This document shows, piece after piece, positions 54,901-62,539 of a DNA stretch of 64,000 nucleotides. This stretch comes from Bin52 sp965213935 (GTDB lineage Bacteria > Pseudomonadota > Alphaproteobacteria > Thalassobaculales > Thalassobaculaceae): assembly GCA_965213935.1 (NCBI GenBank), contig CBDCAO010000010.1, positions 372,001-436,000 on the forward strand, written 5' to 3'. Position 1 is the first letter of the stretch; each line of letters begins with the position of its first letter. The notes under the pieces were generated by a model. It was not told the DNA's origin. It saw only the letters and a program-made list of their open reading frames with translations, and did not search any database. The translations under genes and the position numbers were made by a program.

Positions 54901-55851
54901 ATGAAGGTGGATTTCGTGACACTCGACGTCTTCACGGATACGGTATTCGGCGGCAATCCCCTGGCGGTGGTGACCGGTGCCGATGCGCTCAGTACCGAAC
55001 AGATGCAGGCCATTACCCGGGAGTTCAACTACTCCGAGACCACCTTCGTGGTCGAGCCGACGGATCCGAGCTGTACCGCCGCGGTCCGCATATTCTCGCC
55101 CGCTCACGAATTGCCGTTCGCAGGCCATCCGAACGTGGGCACGGCAGTGGCGCTCGCACGCATGGGGAGCGTGTTTGACCGGTCAATCGGCGAACGGGTG
55201 CGGTTCGAGGAGAGGATCGGTGTTGTCGAGATCGACATCCTCAGGGAAGGCGACGATGTGGTGGGCGCGCGGTTCGTCGCTCCGGGTCAGGCCGAGCGTG
55301 GTTCGATGTTCGAGGAGGACGCCATCGCCCAGTGCGCGGGGTTGCCGTCCGGAAGCCTGTGCCTCGACAATCACCTCCCGCGCATCGTTTCGCTCGGCGT
55401 TTCCTTCGTGTTCGCGGAATTGGTCTCGGTGGAGATGCTGGCTCGATGCCAGCCGGCCCGCGCCGCGTTTGGCGCCCACCTGCCGGCCGAGCAGGCCGAG
55501 GGGCTGGTGTTGTATGCCCGGGATCGTGGCGACGACGGTGAAATTCGCCTGCGGGTCCGCGTGTTTGCCCACATGCAGGACATCGTCGAGGACCCCGCGA
55601 CCGGGAGTGCGGCGGCGATGATCGGTGCCCTGCTCGGCGAGATCGAACCGGGCAGCGATCACCTGCGCATCGTCATCGATCAGGGAATCGAGATGAACAG
55701 GCCGAGCAGGATCGACGTCGGTGTCAGCAGGTCGGGGACCGATGAGCCCACGGTGACGGTCGGGGGAAGGGCGGTGCCCGTCATGGCCGGTGTCCTGACA
55801 GTAGAGCACCGGAGCGATCGGTCATCATCGATCAGCGGGGAACAGATGTGA
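54901..55851 (+). CDS. PhzF family isomerase/epimerase-like protein
   Basis: This 316-residue protein belongs to the PhzF/diaminopimelate-epimerase fold. It starts with VDVFTDTVFGGNPLAVV, has the catalytic-Glu block FNYSETTFVVEP, the AGHPNVGTA loop and DPATGSAAAMIGALL. Outside phenazine operons these proteins have unknown substrates. It overlaps the following orphan by four bases. Confidence 0.88.
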   Translation: MKVDFVTLDVFTDTVFGGNPLAVVTGADALSTEQMQAITREFNYSETTFVVEPTDPSCTAAVRIFSPAHELPFAGHPNVGTAVALARMGSVFDRSIGERVRFEERIGVVEIDILREGDDVVGARFVAPGQAERGSMFEEDAIAQCAGLPSGSLCLDNHLPRIVSLGVSFVFAELVSVEMLARCQPARAAFGAHLPAEQAEGLVLYARDRGDDGEIRLRVRVFAHMQDIVEDPATGSAAAMIGALLGEIEPGSDHLRIVIDQGIEMNRPSRIDVGVSRSGTDEPTVTVGGRAVPVMAGVLTVEHRSDRSSSISGEQM

Positions 55852-56237
55852 CCCTCGACGCGTACTGGAATGATCTCGAGCAGGTGCTGGCGCTGGCGGT
55901 GCGGCTGAACGAGGTTCCCGGCAACGATCCGCAGGAACGCTCGCAGGCCTGGGAACAGGTGCTCGGGCAGTCGGACCTTGTCGACCGGGAACGGACCGGG
56001 AAGGAAGGCGGTGGCGAATCGCAGCCACACCGGGTGTGGTGCACCGGCGTCTACGGTATCCGCTATCTCGAGAAGTCGGGTTCCTGGGTTCCATTCCGGC
56101 ACGGCGACATCGAGATCGAACTTCCGCCTCAGGAGATGGAGACCGAAGGAGAGATGGTCGGGAACGCCGTCGATGCCAACGAAGGTGAAGGGGCCGATGC
56201 CGGCACCGGGAACATTGAACCGGACGATACGGTCTGA
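55848..56237 (+). CDS. acidic hypothetical protein
   Basis: A 129-residue protein with no family that I recognise. The GTG start overlaps the phzF stop (GTGA). The middle (HRVWCTGVYGIRYLEKSGSW) is hydrophobic/aromatic, while the last 40 residues are strongly acidic (Glu/Asp) with no membrane helix or signal. It sits at the border of the accessory island that follows. Confidence 0.55.
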   Translation: MTLDAYWNDLEQVLALAVRLNEVPGNDPQERSQAWEQVLGQSDLVDRERTGKEGGGESQPHRVWCTGVYGIRYLEKSGSWVPFRHGDIEIELPPQEMETEGEMVGNAVDANEGEGADAGTGNIEPDDTV

Positions 56238-56583
56238 ACCGAAACCGTGAACCGACGCGCATTCCGCGCGCGGATCAGATGCAAGACCCGCCACCGGGCG
56301 GAGCGGGAGTGCCCGCCATCCGGCGCGGACCCGGCGGATTCCGTTCCGGCAAGCATGCGGCACTGTGCACGATTGCAGACGTGCACAGGTGTCGGTGGGT
56401 GCGGTGTGGAGACGTGAACCCGCATGGGGCGCCGTCCGTCGTCCTCCTCCGCAAGGCATCAGGACCCAAAGCCCTCACGTGCACACCATATCGGGCACTC
56501 TCCTCCGGACCGCGAGCGTGCCGTGACGAACCTGTTCAACGGGCGGAATTGACCGGGCGCAGGAACAGTGCCAGTCATGCGGC
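56238..56583. other. gap at the left edge of the toxin/defence island
   Basis: No gene. It contains repeat copy 1 (56364-56418) and otherwise unremarkable G+C-rich DNA. The promoter of the downstream nucleotidyltransferase gene must lie here but no clear hexamers are visible. Confidence 0.5.
56364..56418 (+). repeat. island repeat, copy 1 (55 bp)
   Basis: Begins TGTGCACGATTGCAGACGTG and matches copy 2 at 54 of 55 positions. The core TGTGCAC-N10-GTGCACA is a perfect inverted repeat. It lies 166 bases before the MNT-HEPN start. Confidence 0.85.
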
Positions 56584-57627
56584 ATGGACGATGAAACCGC
56601 ACTCGCCGAGATCCGGCGCGCCGCCCGGGCGGTGGTGGACGCCTGGCCCGAGGCCAGGGCGGCGGTGCTGTTCGGCTCCCGCGCCCGCGGCACCCACGGA
56701 CCGAACAGTGACTGGGACATCGCCTTCATCACTGCCGGAGACGGTGACCGCTGTTCTGCCGTTCCGCACAGCCTTTCGATCCGCCGGGAGAACATCGGGA
56801 ATGACGTCAACAACATCGCCATCCCCGAGAAGCTCGTCGAGCGCAAGGCTCTGTGCATTGGCCATGTCGGCCGGGGGATCGCAGTCGACGGCCGGATCCT
56901 GGCCGGGAACTGGTCCAGGCCGAACAGGGAAGGGGACCCGTTCATGGATGCGGACAGGTACAGGCGATTACTCTATGCCTCACTCGGCAGGATCACTCTG
57001 GCAATCGGAACTTCGGCCGACATCGAACGCCAGCTGGTCCGCGACGAGATCATCGAACGCGTCGACCAGTTCGTCGCCGCGACCGCCGATGCCGCCGAAC
57101 GCCTGGCAAAGGCCATCATGGGACGGCACGGCGTCGATGCCCGCCACACCCACGATCTGAACGAACTGGCGGACCAGGCCCGCCACGCGGGTCTCGCAGC
57201 GCTGGCTGACGATATCGCTCGCATGAACGGCGCAACGAGGGGCGATCACATGGCCGGGTACGACGGCGCCGATGAGGCCAGCCTTGACCACGCCGTCGCC
57301 CGGTTGCCCGTTGTCCTCGAACTCACCGGCAAGGAACTGGCCGCACTTCCGGCCGACATCCTGGACCCCCGGGACACCGCCGACCTGACCGACGCTGCCG
57401 CCAGAAGGTTCAGAAGGGGCGCCATCGCACTCCGGAACGCGATCGAACGTGACGGTCCGGACATCGCGCTCCCCGGACATGTCGCCTGGACTGCGCTGCT
57501 CGTCCACGCGCGCGAACCCCTGGCGGCGACACTCGAGGACGCGGCCGATGCGCTGGTCCGCGACGACTGGCAGCCGCCGGAACCGTCCCCGTTCCGCGAC
57601 CGCGACGATCCTTTTGCGGCGGGGTGA
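56584..57627 (+). CDS. single-chain MNT-HEPN nucleotidyltransferase toxin/defence protein
   Basis: A 347-residue protein. Residues 1-100 are a minimal nucleotidyltransferase with GSRARGTHGPNSDWDIAF (Gly31-Ser32, Asp43, Asp45). Residues about 120-235 are a HEPN-like helical domain with RHGVDARHTHDLNELAD, where Arg181-His188 could be the Rx6H ribonuclease motif. Residues 235-347 are an extra region of no known match. MNT and HEPN are usually separate antitoxin and toxin genes, the MNT adding AMP to the HEPN; here they are one chain. ATG 56584 directly follows an AGTCATGCGGC leader with no strong ribosome site. Flanked by repeat copies 1 and 2. Confidence 0.75.
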   Translation: MDDETALAEIRRAARAVVDAWPEARAAVLFGSRARGTHGPNSDWDIAFITAGDGDRCSAVPHSLSIRRENIGNDVNNIAIPEKLVERKALCIGHVGRGIAVDGRILAGNWSRPNREGDPFMDADRYRRLLYASLGRITLAIGTSADIERQLVRDEIIERVDQFVAATADAAERLAKAIMGRHGVDARHTHDLNELADQARHAGLAALADDIARMNGATRGDHMAGYDGADEASLDHAVARLPVVLELTGKELAALPADILDPRDTADLTDAAARRFRRGAIALRNAIERDGPDIALPGHVAWTALLVHAREPLAATLEDAADALVRDDWQPPEPSPFRDRDDPFAAG

Positions 57628-57716
57628 TCAGCGCCGCTGTCGGCCTCGATCATCGCCCCAGGTGGAACTGCGTACCTGTTCATGTGTTCATGAATGCACG
57701 TGTACAAGTGTGCGTG

Positions 57717-57771
57717 TGTGCACGATTGCAGACGTGCACAGGTGTCGGTGGGTGCGGTGTGCAGACGTGAA
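57717..57771 (+). repeat. island repeat, copy 2 (55 bp)
   Basis: Same 55 bases as copy 1 except one (G/C at position 46). It is preceded by a GT/CA-rich tract, ATGCACGTGT-N9-CGTGTG, that copy 3 shares with the same spacing. It lies 30 bases before the abiE promoter. Confidence 0.85.
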
Positions 57772-57800
57772 GCGAGTGACGTTGGCGAACGCACCGGCGG

Positions 57801-57830
57801 TTGACCAACTGGACAATTATCCCGTAAATA
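57801..57830 (+). promoter_or_regulatory. abiE promoter
   Basis: TTGACC (57801-57806), 18 bases, TAAATA (57825-57830). Transcription would start near 57837, after the ATG at 57832, which favours ATG 57862 as the abiEi start. This A+T-rich patch stands out from its surroundings. Confidence 0.5.
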
Positions 57831-57861
57831 TATGGAAGCGAGGCCCATTTGGATGGGGACC

Positions 57862-58422
57862 ATGCGAACCGTCGACGCTATCAAGACGCTCGCCGGCTGG
57901 GACCGTCTGGGGCGGACAGTGTTTACGCTCGCGGACCTCAGAAAGCTGTTCCCGCACCGGTCCGACAAGAGGCTTTCCGAGAGCATGGGCCGCCTGGTGC
58001 GGGAGGGGCTGTTGGAGCGTGCGGCAAACGGGGTTTTCGTGAACCCTTTGTCGAGCCGCAGCCGCGCCGACCTTCTCGAGAAGGTCGCATGCGCAATCCG
58101 CCGCGGCGAGTACAACTATCTGAGCCTCGAGTGCGCGCTCTCCGAGTGGGGCGTCATCTCGCAGGTTCCCCAAGCCTATCTGACGGTCATGACTACCGGG
58201 CGGAAGGGCGTGTTCAGGACGCCGTACGGAACGATCGAGTTCACCCACACCCAGCGGTCGGAGGCCGACATCGTCGACAACACGATCCGCAGGGACCGAC
58301 CGTTGCGCCTCGCAACGGCGCCGGCCGCCTTGCGCGATCTCAGGCGCGTCGGACGCAATCTGCATCTCGTCGACATCGAGGAGATGCAGGAATACCTGGT
58401 GGCGCCCGGAGAAGCGGCGTGA
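57862..58422 (+). CDS. abiEi: AbiEi-type antitoxin / transcriptional regulator
   Basis: The 186-residue protein has an N-terminal winged helix (VFTLADLRKLFPHRSDKRLSESMGRLVREGLLERAANGVFVNP) and an AbiEi_4-type C-terminal domain (YLSLECALSEWGVISQVP, GTIEFTHTQRS). AbiEi proteins bind inverted repeats in their own promoter and neutralise AbiEii. ATG 57862 fits the promoter; 57832 and 57853 are in-frame alternatives. GTGA overlap with the toxin gene. Confidence 0.85.
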   Translation: MRTVDAIKTLAGWDRLGRTVFTLADLRKLFPHRSDKRLSESMGRLVREGLLERAANGVFVNPLSSRSRADLLEKVACAIRRGEYNYLSLECALSEWGVISQVPQAYLTVMTTGRKGVFRTPYGTIEFTHTQRSEADIVDNTIRRDRPLRLATAPAALRDLRRVGRNLHLVDIEEMQEYLVAPGEAA

Positions 58423-59339
58423 ACGCTGAACCGCTGTTCCGGAGACTGGCCGGGATCGCGCTCCGCGATCCGGCGCTGGCGGGAATGCGGGCGATCGTCG
58501 AAAAGGAACTGCTGCACTATGAACTGCTGCATGTCCTCGAACAGGGCCGTTGGCTCGACGGCCTGGTGTTTCAGGGCGGGACGGCTCTGCGGCTCTGCCA
58601 TGGCGCTTCCCGGCTGAGCGAAGACCTCGACTTTTCCGGTGGCCCGGAGTTTGTTGCCGGGCGCATGGAGGGTCTGGCCGCGTTTCTGGAAAAGAACCTG
58701 GCCGAGCGAGGACTCGGTGTCAGCGTGAAGCTTCCGAAGAACGCAGCGAACCACGGCGCTTCGGCCGGCGTGGGAGTGTCGACATGGCGTATCGACATCG
58801 AAACCCGGCCCGATCGGCGAGACCTGCCCAGGCAGAGGGTCAAGCTCGATATAGACAACGCGCCGAACTATACGGGCGAGATGCGGGAGATCGTTCAGAA
58901 TTACGATGCGGCGCGCGACCTCGGAATGCTCGTGCGAGTGCAGAGCAGGGAAGAAATCCTCGCCAACAAGCTTGTGGCGTTTCCGACGTCGGTGGCCAAC
59001 CGTGACCGCCCGCGGTACCGCGATATCTGGGACATGCGCTGGCTGGTGCGGAACGGCACGGAGGTCCGCTTCGACCTGGTATGCGCCAAGGTGCGCGACC
59101 ATTGTGCCGACCCGGCCTGGGTGGCCGCAGCGGCGGCGAAGGCCGTCGAAATCGTGCAATCGCCCGCTTTCTCTGCCGAAATGCGGCGGTTTCTTCTGCC
59201 GGACGTCGTGAGGCGTACCCTCGACGATCCTCACTATCTTGAGTTTCTGGGTCTCGACACTGAACGGCTCCTCCTCGAAGCCGACGAACGTCTGCGGAAG
59301 GAGGGCCCGGGCCCTGAGGACGAAGGCCCCAGCCCCTGA
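58419..59339 (+). CDS. abiEii: AbiEii nucleotidyltransferase toxin
   Basis: A 306-residue toxin of the AbiEii/AbiGii family, a type IV toxin-antitoxin and phage-abortive-infection nucleotidyltransferase that modifies tRNA in studied relatives. The catalytic motif is GGTALRL (Gly53-Thr55) with EDLDF (Asp69, Asp71), and the later DIDNAPNY and ILANKLVA blocks are present. It ends in a Gly/Pro/Glu-rich tail. GTG start overlapping abiEi. Its first 207 bases recur at 60620-60826. Confidence 0.87.
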   Translation: MNAEPLFRRLAGIALRDPALAGMRAIVEKELLHYELLHVLEQGRWLDGLVFQGGTALRLCHGASRLSEDLDFSGGPEFVAGRMEGLAAFLEKNLAERGLGVSVKLPKNAANHGASAGVGVSTWRIDIETRPDRRDLPRQRVKLDIDNAPNYTGEMREIVQNYDAARDLGMLVRVQSREEILANKLVAFPTSVANRDRPRYRDIWDMRWLVRNGTEVRFDLVCAKVRDHCADPAWVAAAAAKAVEIVQSPAFSAEMRRFLLPDVVRRTLDDPHYLEFLGLDTERLLLEADERLRKEGPGPEDEGPSP

Positions 59340-59428
59340 GTGCCTTCAACATGAGCAACTTCGATCTGCAGGTTGGCACCCGTGCCCATGTGCCAGTGTT
59401 CCGGTATGCACGTGTTCCGGTGTTCGTG

Positions 59429-59454
59429 TGTGCACGATTGCAGACGTGCACAGG
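59429..59454 (+). repeat. island repeat, copy 3 (26-bp core)
   Basis: Contains the 26-base core TGTGCACGATTGCAGACGTGCACAGG in full; similarity to copies 1 and 2 stops right after it. Upstream ATGCACGTGT-N9-CGTGTG matches copy 2. It lies between the convergent ends of abiEii and the GSU2403-type gene. Confidence 0.85.
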
Positions 59455-59474
59455 GACGGGACGTCCGTCGGCGC

Positions 59475-60524
59475 CTACCACCAGTCCGTCAGCTCTTCTT
59501 CCGGCGGAACCTCTGCCCAACGGTCCGACAGATCGCGGAACGATCCCGGCAGCCCGGACAGCGCCGGATCCTCAAAAGACAGCCCGAGATGCCGTGTCGC
59601 GATCATGGCAACGATCCGCGCCTGTTCCTCGTCACGGGTTCGTCTGACCGGATCGCGGGTGGAGTCATTTTCCACGATCCACTGTTTCCGCAAGGCAAAT
59701 ACCCTGGGATCGATGGTGACGATCCGGACGGGCAGACCGCGTTCATCGAAGGCTGTAGCTTCGAATTTCGGGGTATTCAGGAGCCAGCGGCTGCTTTTCG
59801 TCGTTGGTGCCACAAGGTCGTCCGGATGATCGGACAACCGGGCTTTTCCCTTATGCATGATCCTTTCATGGTCGAGCGGTTCCAGCAGGTCGACCATGTA
59901 TCCTTCCCTGTTGGCCGCCTTGTAAGGCTTGTTCGGCGTTTTCCGGAAGGATCTGTCAACGGACTGCAGTGCGCCAACGAGCCCTTTCCCGGCAACCTCC
60001 CCGGAAAGGCGCAGACGGCGCCGGACGTCATAGAGCACGTCCACGTCACCTGTCGCCAGCAGGCCCGTTTCGATCCGCACCCCCGCCATGGCCTCGTAGG
60101 CGAACAAGGCGTTGGTCCCGAGAATGGTCAGGGAGGTGCCGAGCCAGTTCAGGTCATCCAGTTTTCGCATGATCCTGGCTGTCAGCGACGGGACCCTCCC
60201 CAGACCGCGGGCCCGGAGGATTCGCGCCCGGTCGCTGATCTGCTGCCTCAGCGCGGACAGCCGGTCCTGGGTCTGGGCCTTTCCATCGAGGAATTTCTCA
60301 AGCATCTCCTCCGTTTCGGGAGTGCGGCGACCGCAGGATTTTCTCGTGGAGGTTCCATAGGGCCGCCGAATGAGATATTCGGCGGGCCCCCGCCTTTCGA
60401 ATTTCATCGAGCCGCCATAGCTGTGACGCGCGTTCCGGCGCGCATCCCGGAACAGATCGAACCGATCCCGGACGTCCACAGCATCCCGGAGGCTGTCATA
60501 GTCCAACTGTATGATTCTTGTCAT
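59475..60524 (-). CDS. GSU2403-type nucleotidyltransferase-fold protein
   Basis: This 349-residue protein has a charged N-terminal half, then a nucleotidyltransferase motif: LGTNALFAYEAMAGV and GDVDVLYDVR (Asp-x-Asp), and a further MVDLLEPL segment. It matches the GSU2403/NTP_transf_8 family. Members sit in toxin-like or defence contexts but function is not established. ATG 60524 starts MTRIIQLDYDSL; readings upstream to 60893 are not conserved. Only minus-strand gene in the island. Confidence 0.75.
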   Translation of the reverse strand: MTRIIQLDYDSLRDAVDVRDRFDLFRDARRNARHSYGGSMKFERRGPAEYLIRRPYGTSTRKSCGRRTPETEEMLEKFLDGKAQTQDRLSALRQQISDRARILRARGLGRVPSLTARIMRKLDDLNWLGTSLTILGTNALFAYEAMAGVRIETGLLATGDVDVLYDVRRRLRLSGEVAGKGLVGALQSVDRSFRKTPNKPYKAANREGYMVDLLEPLDHERIMHKGKARLSDHPDDLVAPTTKSSRWLLNTPKFEATAFDERGLPVRIVTIDPRVFALRKQWIVENDSTRDPVRRTRDEEQARIVAMIATRHLGLSFEDPALSGLPGSFRDLSDRWAEVPPEEELTDWW

Positions 60525-60565
60525 TTTGCCAACTTTTGTGCGAATTCCAATAGTTTTTGGCAAAA
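60524..60565. promoter_or_regulatory. inverted repeat over the start of the GSU2403-type gene
   Basis: TTTTGCCAA (60524-60532) and TTGGCAAAA (60557-60565) are perfect nine-base inverted copies 24 bases apart, in an A+T-rich patch. One arm touches the start codon, the other lies where the promoter should be, so it is a plausible operator for self-control. Confidence 0.55.
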
Positions 60566-60619
60566 GGTCAATGTGGAGCAGCATCATGCCACGAGATCGA
60601 CGGCAAGTGGCTTGATGTA

Positions 60620-60826
60620 AGCGCCGAACCGCCGTTCCGGAGACTGGCCCGGCTCGCGCTCCGCGATCCGGCGCTGGCGGGAATGCGGGCGATCGTCGAA
60701 AAGGAACTGCTGCACCATGAACTGCTGCATGTCCTCGAACAGGGCCGTTGGCTCGACGGCCAGGTGTTTCAGGGCGGGACGGCTCTACGGCTCTGCCATG
60801 GCGCTTCCCGGCTGAGCGAAGACCTC
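60620..60826 (+). pseudogene. truncated second copy of the abiEii 5' end
   Basis: 207 bases match 58422-58628 (199 of 207 identical by my count). The translation follows AbiEii from SAEPPFRRLARLALRDPAL to GASRLSEDL and stops at once (TGA), exactly before the second catalytic Asp. Four of the eight changes alter a residue conservatively. No complete abiEi precedes it. It is a remnant of a duplicated or recombined module. Confidence 0.85.
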
Positions 60827-60828
60827 TG

Positions 60829-61222
60829 ATGCGGCGCCACGGATGGACGCTGTCCGGCTCGATGCCTCGCGCCGCTCCAACGTGGGCGATCACGCCGCCA
60901 TGACGCGCTGCATCCGCCAGGCACTCGCGTAACCGGCGGCATTATCGAACGCACGGAACGCCTGGCGCACCAGGATTTCACCGATGACCTCACACCGAGG
61001 ACGATCCGGTGCCGGAGGCTGACAATCCGGGAAACTTCGACGCATTGACGACCCTGGGGAAGCCCTGGACGGCGCAGCGGCCGGGCGCTGTGCGTGAGCG
61101 GGTGCGGCGATGCAGGCGGGACACGCCAACAGTTCTGAAATCGCCCTTGTGGTCGCGTGCAGGCGAGCGACGGAATTCCGGGTCCCGTAGCGTGCCGCAC
61201 CCTGCGACACCGGTGCGTGGAC
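60829..61222. other. right edge of the island, no readable gene
   Basis: A minus-strand reading ends CEVIGEILVRQAFRAFDNAA at about 60960, possibly the remnant of another gene, but it has no start and no family match that I recognise. The promoter of the transporter that follows should lie in the last 100 bases. Confidence 0.4.
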
Positions 61223-62539
61223 ATGGCTGCCCTGACCCGAACGACTGCGGCTCTCCTCGTCAGCGTGGCGCTGGTCTGGGCCGCCAACGGACTGTGCTTT
61301 ACCCTTCTGGCCCTTCGTCTCGGCGCAGACGGATTCTCGTCGCTTGATGTCGGGATCGTCACGACCGGGTACTTCGCGGGGCAGCTTGCCGGAGCCGTTT
61401 TCTGTGCCCGGCTGATCGAGGGCGTCGGCCACGTGCGGGCCTTCGCTGCGTTCGCGTCGGTGATCTCGGCGACCGTCATCGGTTACGCGCTACACGTTGA
61501 CCTGGCGGTCTGGACCGGTCTGCGGTTCATTCACGGCGTCTGTATGGCAGGCTTGCTCACCGCAACGGAAAGCTGGCTCAACAGTTCGACCGTCAACGCG
61601 AACCGCGGACGGCTGCTCGCCGTCTACACGATCATCCAGTACGTCGCCATCAGCAGCGGTCAGCAGCTGCTGAACCTGCACGTTCCCAGCAGCTTCGTCC
61701 TGTTTACCGTCTCGTCGATCCTGTTCTCGCTCGCGCTGGTGCCGCTGGTCCTTTCCCGCTCGGCGCCGACCGTGGCGGTTGCGCCATCGCGACTAGGCCT
61801 GCGCGCACTCTACGCGATCACGCCGAGCGGCGTGACCGGGTGCCTGGCTGCCGGGGCCATGATGTCGATCCTGTTCGGCCTGCTGCCGGTCTACCTGCGG
61901 GACAGCGGCTACGCGGTGTTCGACGTCGCCCTGTTCATGAGCGTGGTCGTCCTCGGCGGCCTGGTGGTTCAGTACCCGATCGGCAGGGCGTCCGACTATT
62001 TTGACCGACGGTCCGTGATGGCGGCGGTGCTGATGGGTGGCGGGCTGACAAGCCTTGTCATCGCCGTGCTTCCGGACCCGGGATTCTGGCCGCTGGCGGT
62101 ACTCGTCACCGCCTATGGCGGCGTGTGCAGTGCGATCTACCCGCTCTCGGTGTCGCATGCGAACGACCATCTGGACCCGGCAGACCTTGTCGCCGCCAGT
62201 GCAGGGCTGATCATGGCCGCGGCCATGGGGGCCGCGATCGGCCCGCTGGCGACGTCGGTGGTCATGCAGGCGTCCGGTCCCCCGGGACTGTTCCTCACCA
62301 GCAGCATGATCTGCCTGGTTGCCGGCGGTTTTGCCACATGGCGGATGACGCGTCGCGCGCCGCCGGCCATGGACGATCAGGGACCCTATGTGCTGGTGCC
62401 GCGGACCACGCCCGCGGTGGCGGAACTCGATCCGCGCGCCGATCTTGCCTGGAAAGGCGAAGAGGAACATACGCCCCGGGATGGCGAACCCCGGCACCGC
62501 GACTCGGCGGGTACGGTTCAGACGGTCTCGGTGCCGTAG
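61223..62539 (+). CDS. MFS transporter (YcaD-like)
   Basis: A 438-residue inner-membrane transporter with about twelve hydrophobic segments and a 60-residue charged C-terminal tail. The RLIEGVGHVRAFA loop between helices 2 and 3 and GRASDYFDRRSVM in the second half fit the YcaD/major facilitator group. Substrate unknown. ATG 61223 begins the first helix region. Its end overlaps the convergent anchor-subunit gene by 22 bases. Confidence 0.85.
   Translation: MAALTRTTAALLVSVALVWAANGLCFTLLALRLGADGFSSLDVGIVTTGYFAGQLAGAVFCARLIEGVGHVRAFAAFASVISATVIGYALHVDLAVWTGLRFIHGVCMAGLLTATESWLNSSTVNANRGRLLAVYTIIQYVAISSGQQLLNLHVPSSFVLFTVSSILFSLALVPLVLSRSAPTVAVAPSRLGLRALYAITPSGVTGCLAAGAMMSILFGLLPVYLRDSGYAVFDVALFMSVVVLGGLVVQYPIGRASDYFDRRSVMAAVLMGGGLTSLVIAVLPDPGFWPLAVLVTAYGGVCSAIYPLSVSHANDHLDPADLVAASAGLIMAAAMGAAIGPLATSVVMQASGPPGLFLTSSMICLVAGGFATWRMTRRAPPAMDDQGPYVLVPRTTPAVAELDPRADLAWKGEEEHTPRDGEPRHRDSAGTVQTVSVP

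Noticed and set aside
59379..59454. A CRISPR array formed by the GT/CA-rich repeats
   Set aside because: The 26-bp cores are more than 1 kb apart with genes between them, not regularly spaced with short spacers, and no cas genes are present.
60557..60829. A short functional toxin gene starting at TTG 60557
   Set aside because: It is a truncated copy of abiEii lacking the second catalytic Asp and the rest of the fold.
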